From: Promethearchaeota archaeon
GTDB taxonomy: Archaea; Asgardarchaeota; Lokiarchaeia; Sigyniarchaeales; SOKP01
NCBI GenBank assembly: GCA_016839585.1
Contig: JAEOTZ010000016.1
Span: 1-64,000, forward strand
Length of the DNA stretch: 64,000 nt
Reading direction: 5' to 3'
A model generated the notes under the pieces. It had not been told where the DNA came from. It worked only from the letters and a program-made list of their open reading frames with translations, and did not search any database. The position numbers and the translations under genes were made by a program. Of the stretch, positions 54,961 to 63,798 are shown in pieces (positions within the stretch are counted from its first letter, which is position 1; each line of letters opens with the position of its first letter).

Positions 54961-55265
54961 AAAATACCAGAATACCAGTATTCTGCAATTTTATCATTCG
55001 AAAAAATTTCACTCAATCCCCCTTTATTATATAGGTTTTTAATTTCTTTTTCATAATCTTCTTGACCGTATTCTTCGGAAGTAAATTCAATATGATAGAA
55101 AATAGGGCAATCATGATGAAATACCTTGCATGTAAAATCATTTAATTCTTCTCTTATTGGAAATTCTTCCACTAATTTGCCATAAGGACACCAACCAAAC
55201 CGATGGCATGGTTTTTTTGCGTTCTTATCAATAATTTCTGAAGTATTTAACCATTCACTAACCAT
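54933..55265 (-). CDS. Small Cys-rich protein, possibly truncated
   Basis: A 110-residue ORF with an N-terminal Cys/His-rich block: KPCHRFGWCPYGKLVEEFP and FTCKVFHHDCPIFYHIEF. Four Cys and two His in this arrangement suggest a metal site. A helical region follows, and the C-terminus ends abruptly (SGILMNKRSKRF) where the neighbouring HerA-like pseudogene frame begins. A direct repeat TGGTATT lies at the junction. The protein may be the intact N-terminal part of an originally longer gene that suffered a deletion. I do not recognise the domain by name. Confidence 0.5.
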   Translation of the reverse strand: MVSEWLNTSEIIDKNAKKPCHRFGWCPYGKLVEEFPIREELNDFTCKVFHHDCPIFYHIEFTSEEYGQEDYEKEIKNLYNKGGLSEIFSNDKIAEYWYSGILMNKRSKRF

Positions 55266-55394
55266 TTAATTCACTTCTTTGGTTTAATTATTATTTTATA
55301 ATATATTTATACAATTATTTATAAACAAAAAATAAAAACATCAATTATTAACGGAAAAACTTTTTTAGAGTATTAATTTTATTTATCTATACCA

Positions 55395-55405
55395 TTTTAT
55401 AAATA
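55395..55405 (+). promoter_or_regulatory. TATA box upstream of tRNA-Pro
   Basis: TTTTATAAATA is an archaeal TATA box. A start is expected near 55430, giving a leader of about 60 nt before the tRNA. No coding frame follows in between, so it most likely serves the tRNA gene. Confidence 0.45.
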
Positions 55406-55463
55406 CAATAGCTCAATTAATTTTTAATTTGTCTCATTAGTAAGAGAGGAATTAGAAATTATC

Positions 55464-55490
55464 TTTAAGAAGGAACGCCCATTCCTTAAA
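55464..55490 (+). other. Hairpin abutting the tRNA-Pro 5' end
   Basis: TTTAA (55464-55468) and GGAA (55472-55475) pair with TTCC (55482-55485) and TTAAA (55486-55490). A 3-nt bulge GAA lies on one side and a loop CGCCCA at the top. The hairpin ends exactly where the tRNA acceptor stem begins. It may be a processing signal or a leader structure. It is not followed by a T-run, so a terminator is unlikely. Confidence 0.35.
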
Positions 55491-55593
55491 GGGAGGGTAG
55501 TCTAGCCTGGTATGATTCTTGGTTTGGGACCAAGTAAACGAGCCAATATGACCGTTTTGGTAAGGGTCGGGGGTTCAACTCCCCCCTCTCCCA
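55491..55593 (+). tRNA. tRNA-Pro (TGG) with insertion after the anticodon stem
   Basis: Acceptor GGGAGGG (55491-55497) pairs with CTCTCCC (55586-55592), with discriminator A at 55593. The D arm is of the archaeal tRNA-Pro type (GTCTAGCCTGGTATGATT). The anticodon stem is CTTGG/CCAAG (55518-55522 and 55530-55534), with loop TTTGGGA, so the anticodon is TGG (Pro). The T stem is GGGGG/CCCCC around TTCAACT (55574-55580). Between the anticodon stem and the T stem there are 34 nt (55535-55568) where 4-5 are normal, so about 30 nt are extra. Part of the insert can fold as AACG/CGTT. It could be an intron at a noncanonical position or a long variable arm. No CCA is encoded. Confidence 0.85.
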
Positions 55594-55693
55594 TTTTGTA
55601 CTTTTTAATATTTAGTCAATTCTCTTTAAGAATAGGATAAAAAATAAATGAAATTTTTTCCGTTGTAAGAATTCTAATTAATTAGATGAGATT

Positions 55694-55996
55694 TTATAAT
55701 ATTTCATCTTTAATTTCTAGTGGCTCTTGTATCTCTATTGATTCTTCTGTATTGAAATAACTTTCAGCGATTAATTCTTGAATAGATGAGATAAGGGATA
55801 ACATAATAGCAGGATTATTAGATGTAATTCTATAGTATTCATAGAACCTACTTTTTATAGAATAATTTACTTGATTTTTGAAAAATTTTAGGATTTCTTG
55901 AATATCCTTATCCAAATCTTTATGTTTTTGTATCCAAGCAATAATAACTTTCTTGTTATGCTTTTTATCGGTTTTCACTTTAGTTTTTACAATCAT
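55694..55996 (-). CDS. Hypothetical protein
   Basis: A 100-residue protein, ATG start at 55996. The N-terminus is basic (KTKVKTDKKHNKK), followed by two or three helices (KDLDKDIQEILKFFKNQVNY and AIMLSLISSIQELIAESYF) and an acidic end (ESIEIQEPLEIKDEIL). No known motif is visible. It sits alone about 100 nt after the tRNA gene. Its only support is an open frame with ordinary composition. Confidence 0.45.
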   Translation of the reverse strand: MIVKTKVKTDKKHNKKVIIAWIQKHKDLDKDIQEILKFFKNQVNYSIKSRFYEYYRITSNNPAIMLSLISSIQELIAESYFNTEESIEIQEPLEIKDEIL

Positions 55997-56198
55997 TTTA
56001 CCATTTGTTTTAAATACTTTAATAGAGTCCGATTAGTTTAACATTATTATAACTTAATATATTTAAAGAAAAAGAATTTTAAATAAAAAAAAAGATTTTT
56101 GAAAAATATTAGGCTTACTTTAATACTATTAAAATAGTTTTATCCGATATGCTGAAATTTTAAAAAAAGAAAATAAGTAATTCTATATAAATATTACA

Positions 56199-57752
56199 TT
56201 ACTTTTCAGAAACCGTTTTATCTAAATCATGAACAATCAATTTTGTGGTATTTTTCTCATTGAATTTCAATCTGCTCTTATTTAACTCATCGTCAATTCC
56301 GGCTATTTTTTTAACCATCGTTTTTCGGGCTTCAATGTCATATTGGGTTGTAATAGCTATTTCCTCCATAACTGGGCTTCCTCCTCCGTGGTAGCTTCCA
56401 AAAAGATGAATTCCTCCTGTTGCAGAACAAAGCATATCACCAACATACCGCCAGAATTGTGCGGCATTTTCAGGTGATATCTTTGGGTTTCTAGTAATAT
56501 ATTTATAAAGTTTGTCTTTCAATTTAGGATTAAGAAAATCTTTTTCGTGTGGGAAAGTTGCTGGAATACCACCTGAAATATCCGTAATTATCTCAGCTTC
56601 ACGGAATACATTTTCTCCGGTTAAGCATCTTCCAACATTGCAATAAATTGAGTTTGGAATGTAGCTTCCTGGCCCATAAGGAATAAGTCCTACTCCGGGC
56701 ATATATATTTCTGATTTTCCTAAATCAGAAGCAGTGTATCCCGCAGCATAACCAAGTTCTGTAACTAAGATTAATTCAGCTAATTTATGCCGAACATGTG
56801 TTGCCTTAGCTATGTTGTTATATTCTGCAGCCAAAGCTGCTGTTCCCGTTATTATATCTCCAATTGCGGGTTTGCATCCCGAGTAACTATGGCGGTGAAA
56901 GAGACCAAATAGTAAGGCAAGGGCACCTCCATGCTGGTATTCACCGCATAAAAAGACTCTTTCCCAGGGAATGAATACATCGTCAAAAATTATATATGAA
57001 TCAGTGGCTCCTGGTTGAAAACCACGTGGAAAATGTTCTCTATTACGATAATTATGAATGGTAACCACTTGAGTAACACCCTCATAATCTCCAGGTACAG
57101 CGAATGCAACCGCATAGTCTTTATCTTCTGGTCTTAAAGCTCTTGTTGGGATAACTAGTAGTTCATCAGAAACGGAAGCTTCTGAGATATGCAATTTACA
57201 GCCACGAACTATAATTCCATCTTTCTTCTTTTCTACAACATGAACATACATATCAGGATCTACTTGATCAGCAGGACGTTTAATTCGATCACCTTTTACA
57301 TCAGTTTGAGCACCAGCTGCGACTAAGTCTTCCTGTTGAAATCTTAATAGCCATTTTTTAAAATTTTCGTGGTAACGAGATTCTCCATTATTTAGTTTAT
57401 CAGCCTCATATGAAACATTGTATATCGCATTCGCTGCATCGCAACCCATGCATCGTTGAATGCATCCACCAACTTTTTGACATAATTTACGCGTCATATC
57501 TTGCTTTTTATGAAGGTCTTCAGTACTATGATGAATATGCGTAAATCGATTAATAATTTCACCCGTAAGATGAGATTTTACTTGTACTAATTCTTTGTAT
57601 TCAGGATCGTTGAAGGCTTCGAATGTAGTTCCAATCGTATTTAGACAAGCCATTTGGCGGTCATCTAATCGATCAATTTGTTCGCCATCATAATAAAGAT
57701 TGGATTTCATTTTACCTAAATCTTTCATGTACTGTTCTTTTGTCCTAACCAT
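56199..57752 (-). CDS. abfD: 4-Hydroxybutyryl-CoA dehydratase family enzyme
   Basis: A 517-residue enzyme of the 4-hydroxyphenylacetate 3-hydroxylase/4-hydroxybutyryl-CoA dehydratase family. The cluster-binding Cys pair is in CIQRCMGCDAANAIYNVSY (C97 and C101, a CxxxC). The His and third Cys ligands fit FHRHSYSGCKPAIGD (H-x6-C), as in dehydratases that hold a 4Fe-4S cluster beside FAD. Flavin-dependent oxygenases of the family lack these Cys. It should dehydrate 4-hydroxybutyryl-CoA to crotonyl-CoA or act on a similar acyl-CoA. The start is ATG at 57752. The acyl-CoA dehydrogenases elsewhere in the window could act in the same route. Confidence 0.85.
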   Translation of the reverse strand: MVRTKEQYMKDLGKMKSNLYYDGEQIDRLDDRQMACLNTIGTTFEAFNDPEYKELVQVKSHLTGEIINRFTHIHHSTEDLHKKQDMTRKLCQKVGGCIQRCMGCDAANAIYNVSYEADKLNNGESRYHENFKKWLLRFQQEDLVAAGAQTDVKGDRIKRPADQVDPDMYVHVVEKKKDGIIVRGCKLHISEASVSDELLVIPTRALRPEDKDYAVAFAVPGDYEGVTQVVTIHNYRNREHFPRGFQPGATDSYIIFDDVFIPWERVFLCGEYQHGGALALLFGLFHRHSYSGCKPAIGDIITGTAALAAEYNNIAKATHVRHKLAELILVTELGYAAGYTASDLGKSEIYMPGVGLIPYGPGSYIPNSIYCNVGRCLTGENVFREAEIITDISGGIPATFPHEKDFLNPKLKDKLYKYITRNPKISPENAAQFWRYVGDMLCSATGGIHLFGSYHGGGSPVMEEIAITTQYDIEARKTMVKKIAGIDDELNKSRLKFNEKNTTKLIVHDLDKTVSEK

Positions 57753-57907
57753 TTCTCATCAATTTTTTAAATTGTTTTTTTTGGTTTAATTCTTTAATTA
57801 TAATTATATATTTATAATTTTAATACAAGAAGTATTAAATTATTTTGATTTATAATTTTTTATAAATCAATATTTGATATATTTTTGATTTTTATTTTTT
57901 TTTAAGA

Positions 57908-58030
57908 TTTTATAGCGCATCACAATTCGGACCCGAAAAAGGAGCCAAGATGCGAAAATGCACTTTTTGTTTAGATAGACACCTGGAAAATAAAATACCA
58001 GTAAGTGTTGACTTAATTTTATTTATTTAA
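57908..58030 (+). pseudogene. Remnant of a DMSO-reductase-type Fe-S subunit
   Basis: The plus strand reads FYSASQFGPEKGAKMRK, then CTFCLDRHLENKIPVSV, and ends in a stop after DLILFI. The pattern KMRKCTFCxDR..ENKxP is the start of a cluster motif in the four-cluster ferredoxin subunit of molybdopterin oxidoreductases (DmsB-like). The expected continuation with CVEACP is missing and no frame leads in from upstream, so only a fragment remains. It overlaps the last codons of the convergent polyferredoxin gene. Confidence 0.4.
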
Positions 58031-59083
58031 GAATTTTTTCAGTTCTTTTGTGATTTTTTCGGTTTTTTTATCTTTTATCCAATATCTGATTTTCGAGGAT
58101 TGTAGGAATTTCTGAATTTTATCATTTAGTTCATTTAATTTTTTTCGATCTTCATCAGAAAGCTGAGGGATTTCTTCTTCTATTTTTTCTTTTACTTTTT
58201 TAATTTCTTCTTCAATAATAGGAATTTCTATTTGTACTTTTCCATAAATAAGTCTTTTTCTTAAGATTTCTTTTATATTTTTTATCCACCCTTGAATCCA
58301 AGGAAAATTGCCTTGTTTCTTTGGATCAATTATACTAATTGTTTTTCTATCAACAATTATTAAATCATCAGGGCAAGAATTTTCACACGCTCCGCAATAA
58401 AAGCATTCATCCTCATTACAAGCAATTTTTCCATATTTTTTTACATCCTCGGCACTTTCTGGAATAAAGAAAGATTCGGTAGGACATATGTTCACGCATG
58501 CTTTACATCCTTGTGGATCGCATTTATAAAGCATATTCTTTTTAATAATTACTTCTCCTTTTATAGGAGAATCTATATGAAAACATTGAGTTGGACATTC
58601 TTTTTCAATTCTATAGTAATCTTGTATATTATTTCTAGTTCTAACATTTAAACATAGAATACATATCTCGTTTTTTTTATCTTCTATACATTTCTTTTTG
58701 TCAATATTAAAAAAATTTCCAATTGAAGGATATTCATCTATATTAATTTGCCCTTCAGGTTCAATAGATTCATGAAAAGCGTCATTTGGACATACTATTG
58801 CACATAACATACAATAACAACATTTATCATAATCTATTAATATTTTAGGATTACTCTCATCTAAAATATTTTGGGCAATTTCAGGAATAGGTCCAAGTTC
58901 AATTGCATCGACAGGACATACTAATTTGCATAAACTACATCCAATACATTTTTCTATATCATATGTAAGCTTTTTATTAACTTCTTTAAATTTCCAATTA
59001 AGAATGAGTTGTTCTGGAGTGATCTCGATATCCTTATTTATTTGTTCCTCTTGAGTTTCTTCTTCGGGAGATGTATTTGAAAT
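58019..59083 (-). CDS. FwdF-like polyferredoxin with apparent ATT start
   Basis: About 354 residues when started at ATT 59083. The first ATG in frame (58810) would cut through a ferredoxin motif: the frame upstream reads DIEKCIGCSLCKLVCPVDAI and DYDKCCYCMLCAIVCPNDAF, two 4Fe-4S motifs. Further Cys clusters follow: CILCLNVRTR, ECPTQCFHID, CKACVNICPTESF and CFYCGACENSCPDDL. The layout and phrases such as ELGPIPEIA match the polyferredoxin subunit F of formylmethanofuran dehydrogenase. The C-terminal ~100 residues are a charged coiled-coil extension. It would shuttle electrons in the methyl branch of the Wood-Ljungdahl pathway, though the other fwd genes are not nearby. Confidence 0.75.
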   Translation of the reverse strand: MSNTSPEEETQEEQINKDIEITPEQLILNWKFKEVNKKLTYDIEKCIGCSLCKLVCPVDAIELGPIPEIAQNILDESNPKILIDYDKCCYCMLCAIVCPNDAFHESIEPEGQINIDEYPSIGNFFNIDKKKCIEDKKNEICILCLNVRTRNNIQDYYRIEKECPTQCFHIDSPIKGEVIIKKNMLYKCDPQGCKACVNICPTESFFIPESAEDVKKYGKIACNEDECFYCGACENSCPDDLIIVDRKTISIIDPKKQGNFPWIQGWIKNIKEILRKRLIYGKVQIEIPIIEEEIKKVKEKIEEEIPQLSDEDRKKLNELNDKIQKFLQSSKIRYWIKDKKTEKITKELKKFLNK

Positions 59084-59089
59084 CTTTAT

Positions 59090-59095
59090 TCAACC
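59090..59095 (-). promoter_or_regulatory. Probable ribosome binding site of the polyferredoxin gene
   Basis: GGTTGA on the minus strand lies 6 nt before ATT 59083. An in-frame TGA overlaps its end, so only ATA (59089) or ATT (59083) can open the frame. The local sequence resembles the start of AOR (GGT, one base, GA, then TAAAGATTT). Confidence 0.4.
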
Positions 59096-59180
59096 ATTCA
59101 TTCCATTTTTCAAATCTATTTAATCCAAATAGTCCTTTATAATTAATTTTAATGTGCTAAATAATTAAAAAGAAGTTTTA

Positions 59181-59681
59181 TTAAGAGTAATAAGTGTAGC
59201 TTTCTTTATCAAAACCATAAATATATTCAATAGAAATTCCATCAGGTTGAAGATCTAAAGGAGCATAAATTAAAGGCAAGTTCGGAAAGTATGTTCCGAT
59301 TCCTTTCTTTGCTAATATTATCGCAGGATGATCTACATCTTTATAAATTTTTTCGCTAATTATTAATGTTATCGCTCTACATTGTTGTTCATCTAGGATT
59401 CCTAAAGAGTGAACATATTCATGTAAAAGTATATGATATGTATAAGCCCAAATTATATCATGAGGTTGTTCTTCTAAAATGATCTTTAAAGGAGTTTTAT
59501 TCATGAGTATTTCTGTACCAGGGTAAAAGTGCATCCCGCCTATAAAGCCTCCCCGAAAAATACCCATCTCAACTAACCCTAAGCTTAATCCTGCTCGATG
59601 GCGTCCATATATTTTTCTAACATCTTTTTTTACTTTTTCAAAAATTCCTGGCATTAATTTTTTAAAATCGTGAAAATTCAT
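59181..59681 (-). CDS. Putative zinc metallopeptidase
   Basis: A 166-residue protein with a zinc motif HILLHEYVHSLGILDEQQC (HExxH plus a later Glu), consistent with a small gluzincin-like protease. Upstream, GMHFYPGTEILMNKTPL probably forms the substrate-binding edge strand. No signal peptide or membrane helix is present, so it is cytoplasmic. The family is unknown to me by name. It is convergent with nothing nearby and sits beside the regulator gene at 59738 on the same strand. Confidence 0.6.
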   Translation of the reverse strand: MNFHDFKKLMPGIFEKVKKDVRKIYGRHRAGLSLGLVEMGIFRGGFIGGMHFYPGTEILMNKTPLKIILEEQPHDIIWAYTYHILLHEYVHSLGILDEQQCRAITLIISEKIYKDVDHPAIILAKKGIGTYFPNLPLIYAPLDLQPDGISIEYIYGFDKESYTYYS

Positions 59682-59737
59682 ATAATAACCTCAAATTCTT
59701 ATTTTAATATACAAAATTGATGAGGATTAAGACAATT

Positions 59738-60526
59738 TCATATATCAAAGAACCAATTATCTTCGTCTTCTTTTAAAAAATCCATTAGATTAGATAAATC
59801 TCTTAATAAATGTCTAACAGAAACTCTATGTTGATCCCTACTAATAAGATCCATGCCTGAGAAAAACATATCATCTAACAAGCTATCAATATTAATTCTC
59901 TTGAAATATTTTATTGGATTATAAAATAATGTATAAAAAATTTCTTTTCTTTCTAATTTGGAAGAATTAGAGCGTCCCTTCCTAAGTTGGTCTTCATATT
60001 GTTGTCCTATTAGATTTTTAAGCTCTACTATGAGGCATTCTTTGTTTTGCAGTAAACCACTTCTTTCCTCTTCTAATTCTATAATGTTCTGTTCAATTTC
60101 TTTAATTTTTTCTCCTAAAAATCTTAATTTGTTGTTAGGACTTTTAATTTTCTTGTAATCAACATTATATCCAATATCTTTTAGCTGAAGAATTTCACTG
60201 TTTTCATCTATTGTAGCAACATCATATTCTATATTATAATAATCAGGAGTTAAATCAATTCTTAAAGAGAGATTACTCATTATCCGATATTTCCCACCCC
60301 TTGGTTTGGGATCTATATTTTCAATTATACCATTATCAGATAAAATTTTCAATTGAGAATGAACTGCTTGACGAGAAATACCTAATGATCTTGCTAATTC
60401 CGAGGCACCATGTGGCACCTTAGCTAGTTTTGCTAAAATAATTCTTCTTGTAGGATTACCTAATATTTCTAGTAAGGTATCTAAGTTAATAATTTTATTT
60501 TTATTTTCTTGATTTTCAATTATCAT
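59738..60526 (-). CDS. ArsR-like winged-helix regulator
   Basis: A 262-residue protein. The N-terminal winged helix is LEILGNPTRRIILAKLAKVP with the DNA-reading helix ASELARSLGISRQAVHSQLKILSDNGIIE and a basic wing with PKPRGGKYRIMSN. The middle has a coiled coil (KIKEIEQNIIELEEERSGLL), and the C-terminal region is helical. It lies 49 nt downstream of the Cdc48 gene on the same strand and may be co-transcribed with it and control a stress response. Confidence 0.75.
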   Translation of the reverse strand: MIIENQENKNKIINLDTLLEILGNPTRRIILAKLAKVPHGASELARSLGISRQAVHSQLKILSDNGIIENIDPKPRGGKYRIMSNLSLRIDLTPDYYNIEYDVATIDENSEILQLKDIGYNVDYKKIKSPNNKLRFLGEKIKEIEQNIIELEEERSGLLQNKECLIVELKNLIGQQYEDQLRKGRSNSSKLERKEIFYTLFYNPIKYFKRINIDSLLDDMFFSGMDLISRDQHRVSVRHLLRDLSNLMDFLKEDEDNWFFDI

Positions 60527-60575
60527 ATTTAATCTCTCTTTCTTTGTAAATACTTAATATAATTTTATATTTTTA

Positions 60576-62801
60576 TTATCTATATAATTCTTCTGAAGGT
60601 TCTTGTGAATATCTTTCATGAGATTTTTTTGCTTTATCAGCAGATTTTAAGATTTTTTCAAATGCTTCATCGAATTCAGATTTAGAAATTTTCACTACTT
60701 TTACAGATTCTGCATCTTGAGTATTGATATTTTTATTAGCAACTGCCTTTCGAATAGTTAGTAGAGTAGCTTCTTCACAAATTGCTTGAATATCCGCTCC
60801 TGTATATCCTTCCATATCTCCCGCCATTTTATCAATACCAACATTACCTGCTAATGGCTTGTTTCTAAGATGGATTTTAAAAATATCAATTCGCGATTTT
60901 TTATCTGGCATAGGTATCTCAATATGTCTTCCAAACCTACCCGACCTTAATAAAGCTGGATCAAGCATGTCGGGCCTATTTGTAGCAGCAAGTAAAACAA
61001 CATCTTTTAACCCTTCTAATCCATCCATCTCTGTTAATAACTGTGAAACAACTTGCTCTGTGACTTGATAACCTGCAAATCTACCTCTCAAACCTGCTAT
61101 AGCATCTATCTCATCAAAGAAAATTATACAAGGTGCTGCTGATCTTGCTTTTCGAAATGTTTCTCTTACGGCTTTTTCACTTTCACCAACCCATTTCGAT
61201 AGAAATTCTGGACCTTTTACTGATATAAAATTTATCTCAGTTTCGTGAGCTAATGCTTTAGCTAATAAAGTTTTTCCTGTTCCAGGAGGTCCAAAAAGTA
61301 AAATCCCATTTGGAGGTTTTGATTTTAAATGGGAATATAATTCAGGATATTTTAATGGCCACTCTATTACTTCTCTTAATTGGAGCTTAGCATCTTCTAG
61401 CCCCCCAATATCGTCCCAAGTTTCAGTTGGTTGAGTAATTAATACTTCTCTTAAAGCAGATGGTTCGATGCCTGTTAATGCTGTTTCGAAATGATTCATT
61501 TTAATTTGAAGATCCATTAACATTTCAGGAGGAATTGGCTTATCTAGATTTATTTTAGGTAAAATTTCTCTTATAGCTAACATTGCAGATTCTTTTGCTA
61601 ATGATTCTACATCAGCACCAACAAACCCATGAGTTTTCTCAGCGATTAGCCGAAGATCAACATCTTTATATAAGGGCATTCCTCGTGTATGGATTAATAA
61701 AATTTCATAACGTCCATCAGTATCAGGAACTCCAATCACGATTTCACGGTCAAATCTTCCAGGTCTTCTCAATGCAGGGTCAATATCATTTACTCTATTT
61801 GTTGCGCCAATAACGATAATTTCACCACGCCCTTCTAAACCATCTAATAGTGATAATAATTGAGCAACAACCCTTCTTTCAACTTCACCGGTTACTTCAC
61901 CTCTCTTAGGGGCTATTGAATCTAATTCATCAATAAAAATGATTGAAGGTGAATTTTCTTTAGCCTCTTCAAAAACTTTACGAAGATTTTCTTCACTTTG
62001 ACCGTAAAATTTGCTCATTATTTCTGGTCCACTTATTGTAATAAAATGAGCATCGGTCTCTCCGGCAACAGCTCTTGCTAGTAATGTTTTTCCTGTACCG
62101 GGAGGACCATGAAGTAATACACCTTTAGGTGGATCAATACCAATTCTTTTAAATAATTCAGGATGCCTTATAGGTAATTCAATCATCTCACGGATTTTCT
62201 GAATTTCTTCTTCTAAGCCTCCAATATCTTCGTATGTTACTTTTCTTCTTTCTAATTCTTCAAATTCTTTATGGGTTTTTTCTGAAATAGTAATTTTAGT
62301 GTCTAAATAGATCCTAACAGCCTCAGCTTTAGGATAGTAATCAATAACAACAAAATCAATTCTACGACCCATAGCATTAAAACTTATAATATCTCCCTTA
62401 GTAACTACTCGGTTTTCTAATATTTGTGTTATTTGTTGAGGGGTTCTCAATATAATGGACTCTTCTAAACCTGCAAATGTTATTCTTTCTGCGAGACTAG
62501 CTTCTATTTTACGTATTTCTACTATGTCATCTAAAGAGGCATTTAAATTTCTTCGTAGTGAAGAATCAATTCTGATTGAATTAGTACCTCTATCTTCCTC
62601 TTTTCCAGGATATAACAATGCTGCTGTTTTCTTTTCTGCTGCGGGATGTAAAATCTCAACTACATCACCAGTTCTAAGGTTTAATTCCTTAATTAAGTCA
62701 GGATCGATTCTTATTCTACCTCTTCCCGCATCTATCTTATAAGCGTCTTTTATTTTAACTTTTCTCCCATTACCTTTAAATTCTCTTGTTATTCCACTCA
62801 T
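60576..62801 (-). CDS. cdc48: Cdc48/VCP-type AAA+ ATPase
   Basis: A 741-residue double-AAA protein. The N domain spans about 1-180 (double-psi barrel, INPDL-like [21 protein letters not shown]). D1 has Walker [18 protein letters not shown], Walker [17 protein letters not shown] and [11 protein letters not shown]2 has [32 protein letters not shown] and [14 protein letters not shown]. Both Walker B motifs keep the catalytic Glu. The C-terminal tail ([14 protein letters not shown]) lacks an obvious HbYX motif. It unfolds proteins and remodels complexes. It lies near the Hsp20-like gene and a regulator on the same strand, a protein-quality-control cluster. Confidence 0.95.
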   Translation of the reverse strand: MSGITREFKGNGRKVKIKDAYKIDAGRGRIRIDPDLIKELNLRTGDVVEILHPAAEKKTAALLYPGKEEDRGTNSIRIDSSLRRNLNASLDDIVEIRKIEASLAERITFAGLEESIILRTPQQITQILENRVVTKGDIISFNAMGRRIDFVVIDYYPKAEAVRIYLDTKITISEKTHKEFEELERRKVTYEDIGGLEEEIQKIREMIELPIRHPELFKRIGIDPPKGVLLHGPPGTGKTLLARAVAGETDAHFITISGPEIMSKFYGQSEENLRKVFEEAKENSPSIIFIDELDSIAPKRGEVTGEVERRVVAQLLSLLDGLEGRGEIIVIGATNRVNDIDPALRRPGRFDREIVIGVPDTDGRYEILLIHTRGMPLYKDVDLRLIAEKTHGFVGADVESLAKESAMLAIREILPKINLDKPIPPEMLMDLQIKMNHFETALTGIEPSALREVLITQPTETWDDIGGLEDAKLQLREVIEWPLKYPELYSHLKSKPPNGILLFGPPGTGKTLLAKALAHETEINFISVKGPEFLSKWVGESEKAVRETFRKARSAAPCIIFFDEIDAIAGLRGRFAGYQVTEQVVSQLLTEMDGLEGLKDVVLLAATNRPDMLDPALLRSGRFGRHIEIPMPDKKSRIDIFKIHLRNKPLAGNVGIDKMAGDMEGYTGADIQAICEEATLLTIRKAVANKNINTQDAESVKVVKISKSEFDEAFEKILKSADKAKKSHERYSQEPSEELYR

Positions 62802-62880
62802 CTTTTTATCATCATCATACGTTCATAATAAATTCTATTTCTCAAATGTTTATTAAAATGATTATTTAATAATTATTATT

Positions 62881-63492
62881 CTATTTACTTAATTTCTTCA
62901 CTTTTATGTAAGCAATTCCATTATTCACATCTAACTCATAATTTTCATTTAATAACTTAGAAGGTAAATTAATCTTTTTAAAATATTTCCGATTTTTATT
63001 TTGAGCGGTAAGCAATAATATTTTGCCATCAGCACTAAAATCTATCTTAACATCTCCTCTTTCAATACCTGGAACTTCAATTAGAATCTCAAAATATTCT
63101 TTATCTTCATTAATTTCCGTATATGGTTCTAAAACATATAGTTCTTTATCTTGCTTTAATGTCTCTAATGTAAGTTCACTCGCATCAATCTCTTTTTTAG
63201 AGTGTGAACCAAATAGTTTCTTTAACTGGGGATATTTATTCATATCCACATTTTTTAAGAAGTCCTTAATTTTTTTATCATCAATATTACCTTCAATTTT
63301 TATTTCAGGTTTATCCATACCTGTTTCAAAATGATAGGATATCTTAAATCCTTCCAATTTTTTATCATAAGGCTTTATTCCTAAATCAATATTTTTTTCT
63401 GGTATAAATAAAACATCTATATCAAAAATATCTGAATCTAATTTAAAGAACTTTTTAATCTCATCAATTATATCATCAAAATCATCCCGCAC
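62881..63492 (-). CDS. Hsp20/alpha-crystallin-like protein
   Basis: About 203 residues, started at GTG 63492, with GGTGA upstream; the GTG at 63501 lies within that site. The last ~90 residues resemble an alpha-crystallin domain: EYFEILIEVPGIERGDVKID, the strand KILLLTAQNK, and the terminal YELDVNNGIAYIKVKKL. The first half is a separate domain (FFKLDSDIFDIDVLFIPEKN, then FETGMDKPEIKIEGN). The protein probably binds unfolded clients with Cdc48 next to it. The N-terminal domain has no name I recognise. Confidence 0.7.
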   Translation of the reverse strand: MRDDFDDIIDEIKKFFKLDSDIFDIDVLFIPEKNIDLGIKPYDKKLEGFKISYHFETGMDKPEIKIEGNIDDKKIKDFLKNVDMNKYPQLKKLFGSHSKKEIDASELTLETLKQDKELYVLEPYTEINEDKEYFEILIEVPGIERGDVKIDFSADGKILLLTAQNKNRKYFKKINLPSKLLNENYELDVNNGIAYIKVKKLSK

Positions 63493-63678
63493 AGTTTTCA
63501 CCTTTGATTTTTATGATTTTAATTTTTTTGTCATTCCTCAATTGACATATGAACCTTTACATATAAAAATCTATTGGTTTTAGAAAAAAAGTGTTTTACT
63601 AGTCTTTTTTAAAAATATAATAGATTTAAAATCTAATTCTTAATTGAAAAAGATAAAATTAATATTAAAGTAATTGAA

Positions 63679-63798
63679 ATGGAAGCAGATGATTTAAATA
63701 GAGAAGAGTTAGAACTGTTCTACGAGGTTTGTTTAAAAAGATTAAATAATCAAATAAATTTGAAAAAAATAGAATGTAAAAAAAAACATAAAAATTAA
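63679..63798 (+). CDS. Small charged ORF (39 aa)
   Basis: A 39-residue ORF beginning at ATG 63679: acidic first half (MEADDLNREELELFYEV), then a Lys-rich end (KKIECKKKHKN). It lies alone between the Hsp20-like gene and the partial gene at the edge. The composition is plausible but short, and I see no ribosome binding site. It may be real or chance. Confidence 0.3.
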   Translation: MEADDLNREELELFYEVCLKRLNNQINLKKIECKKKHKN

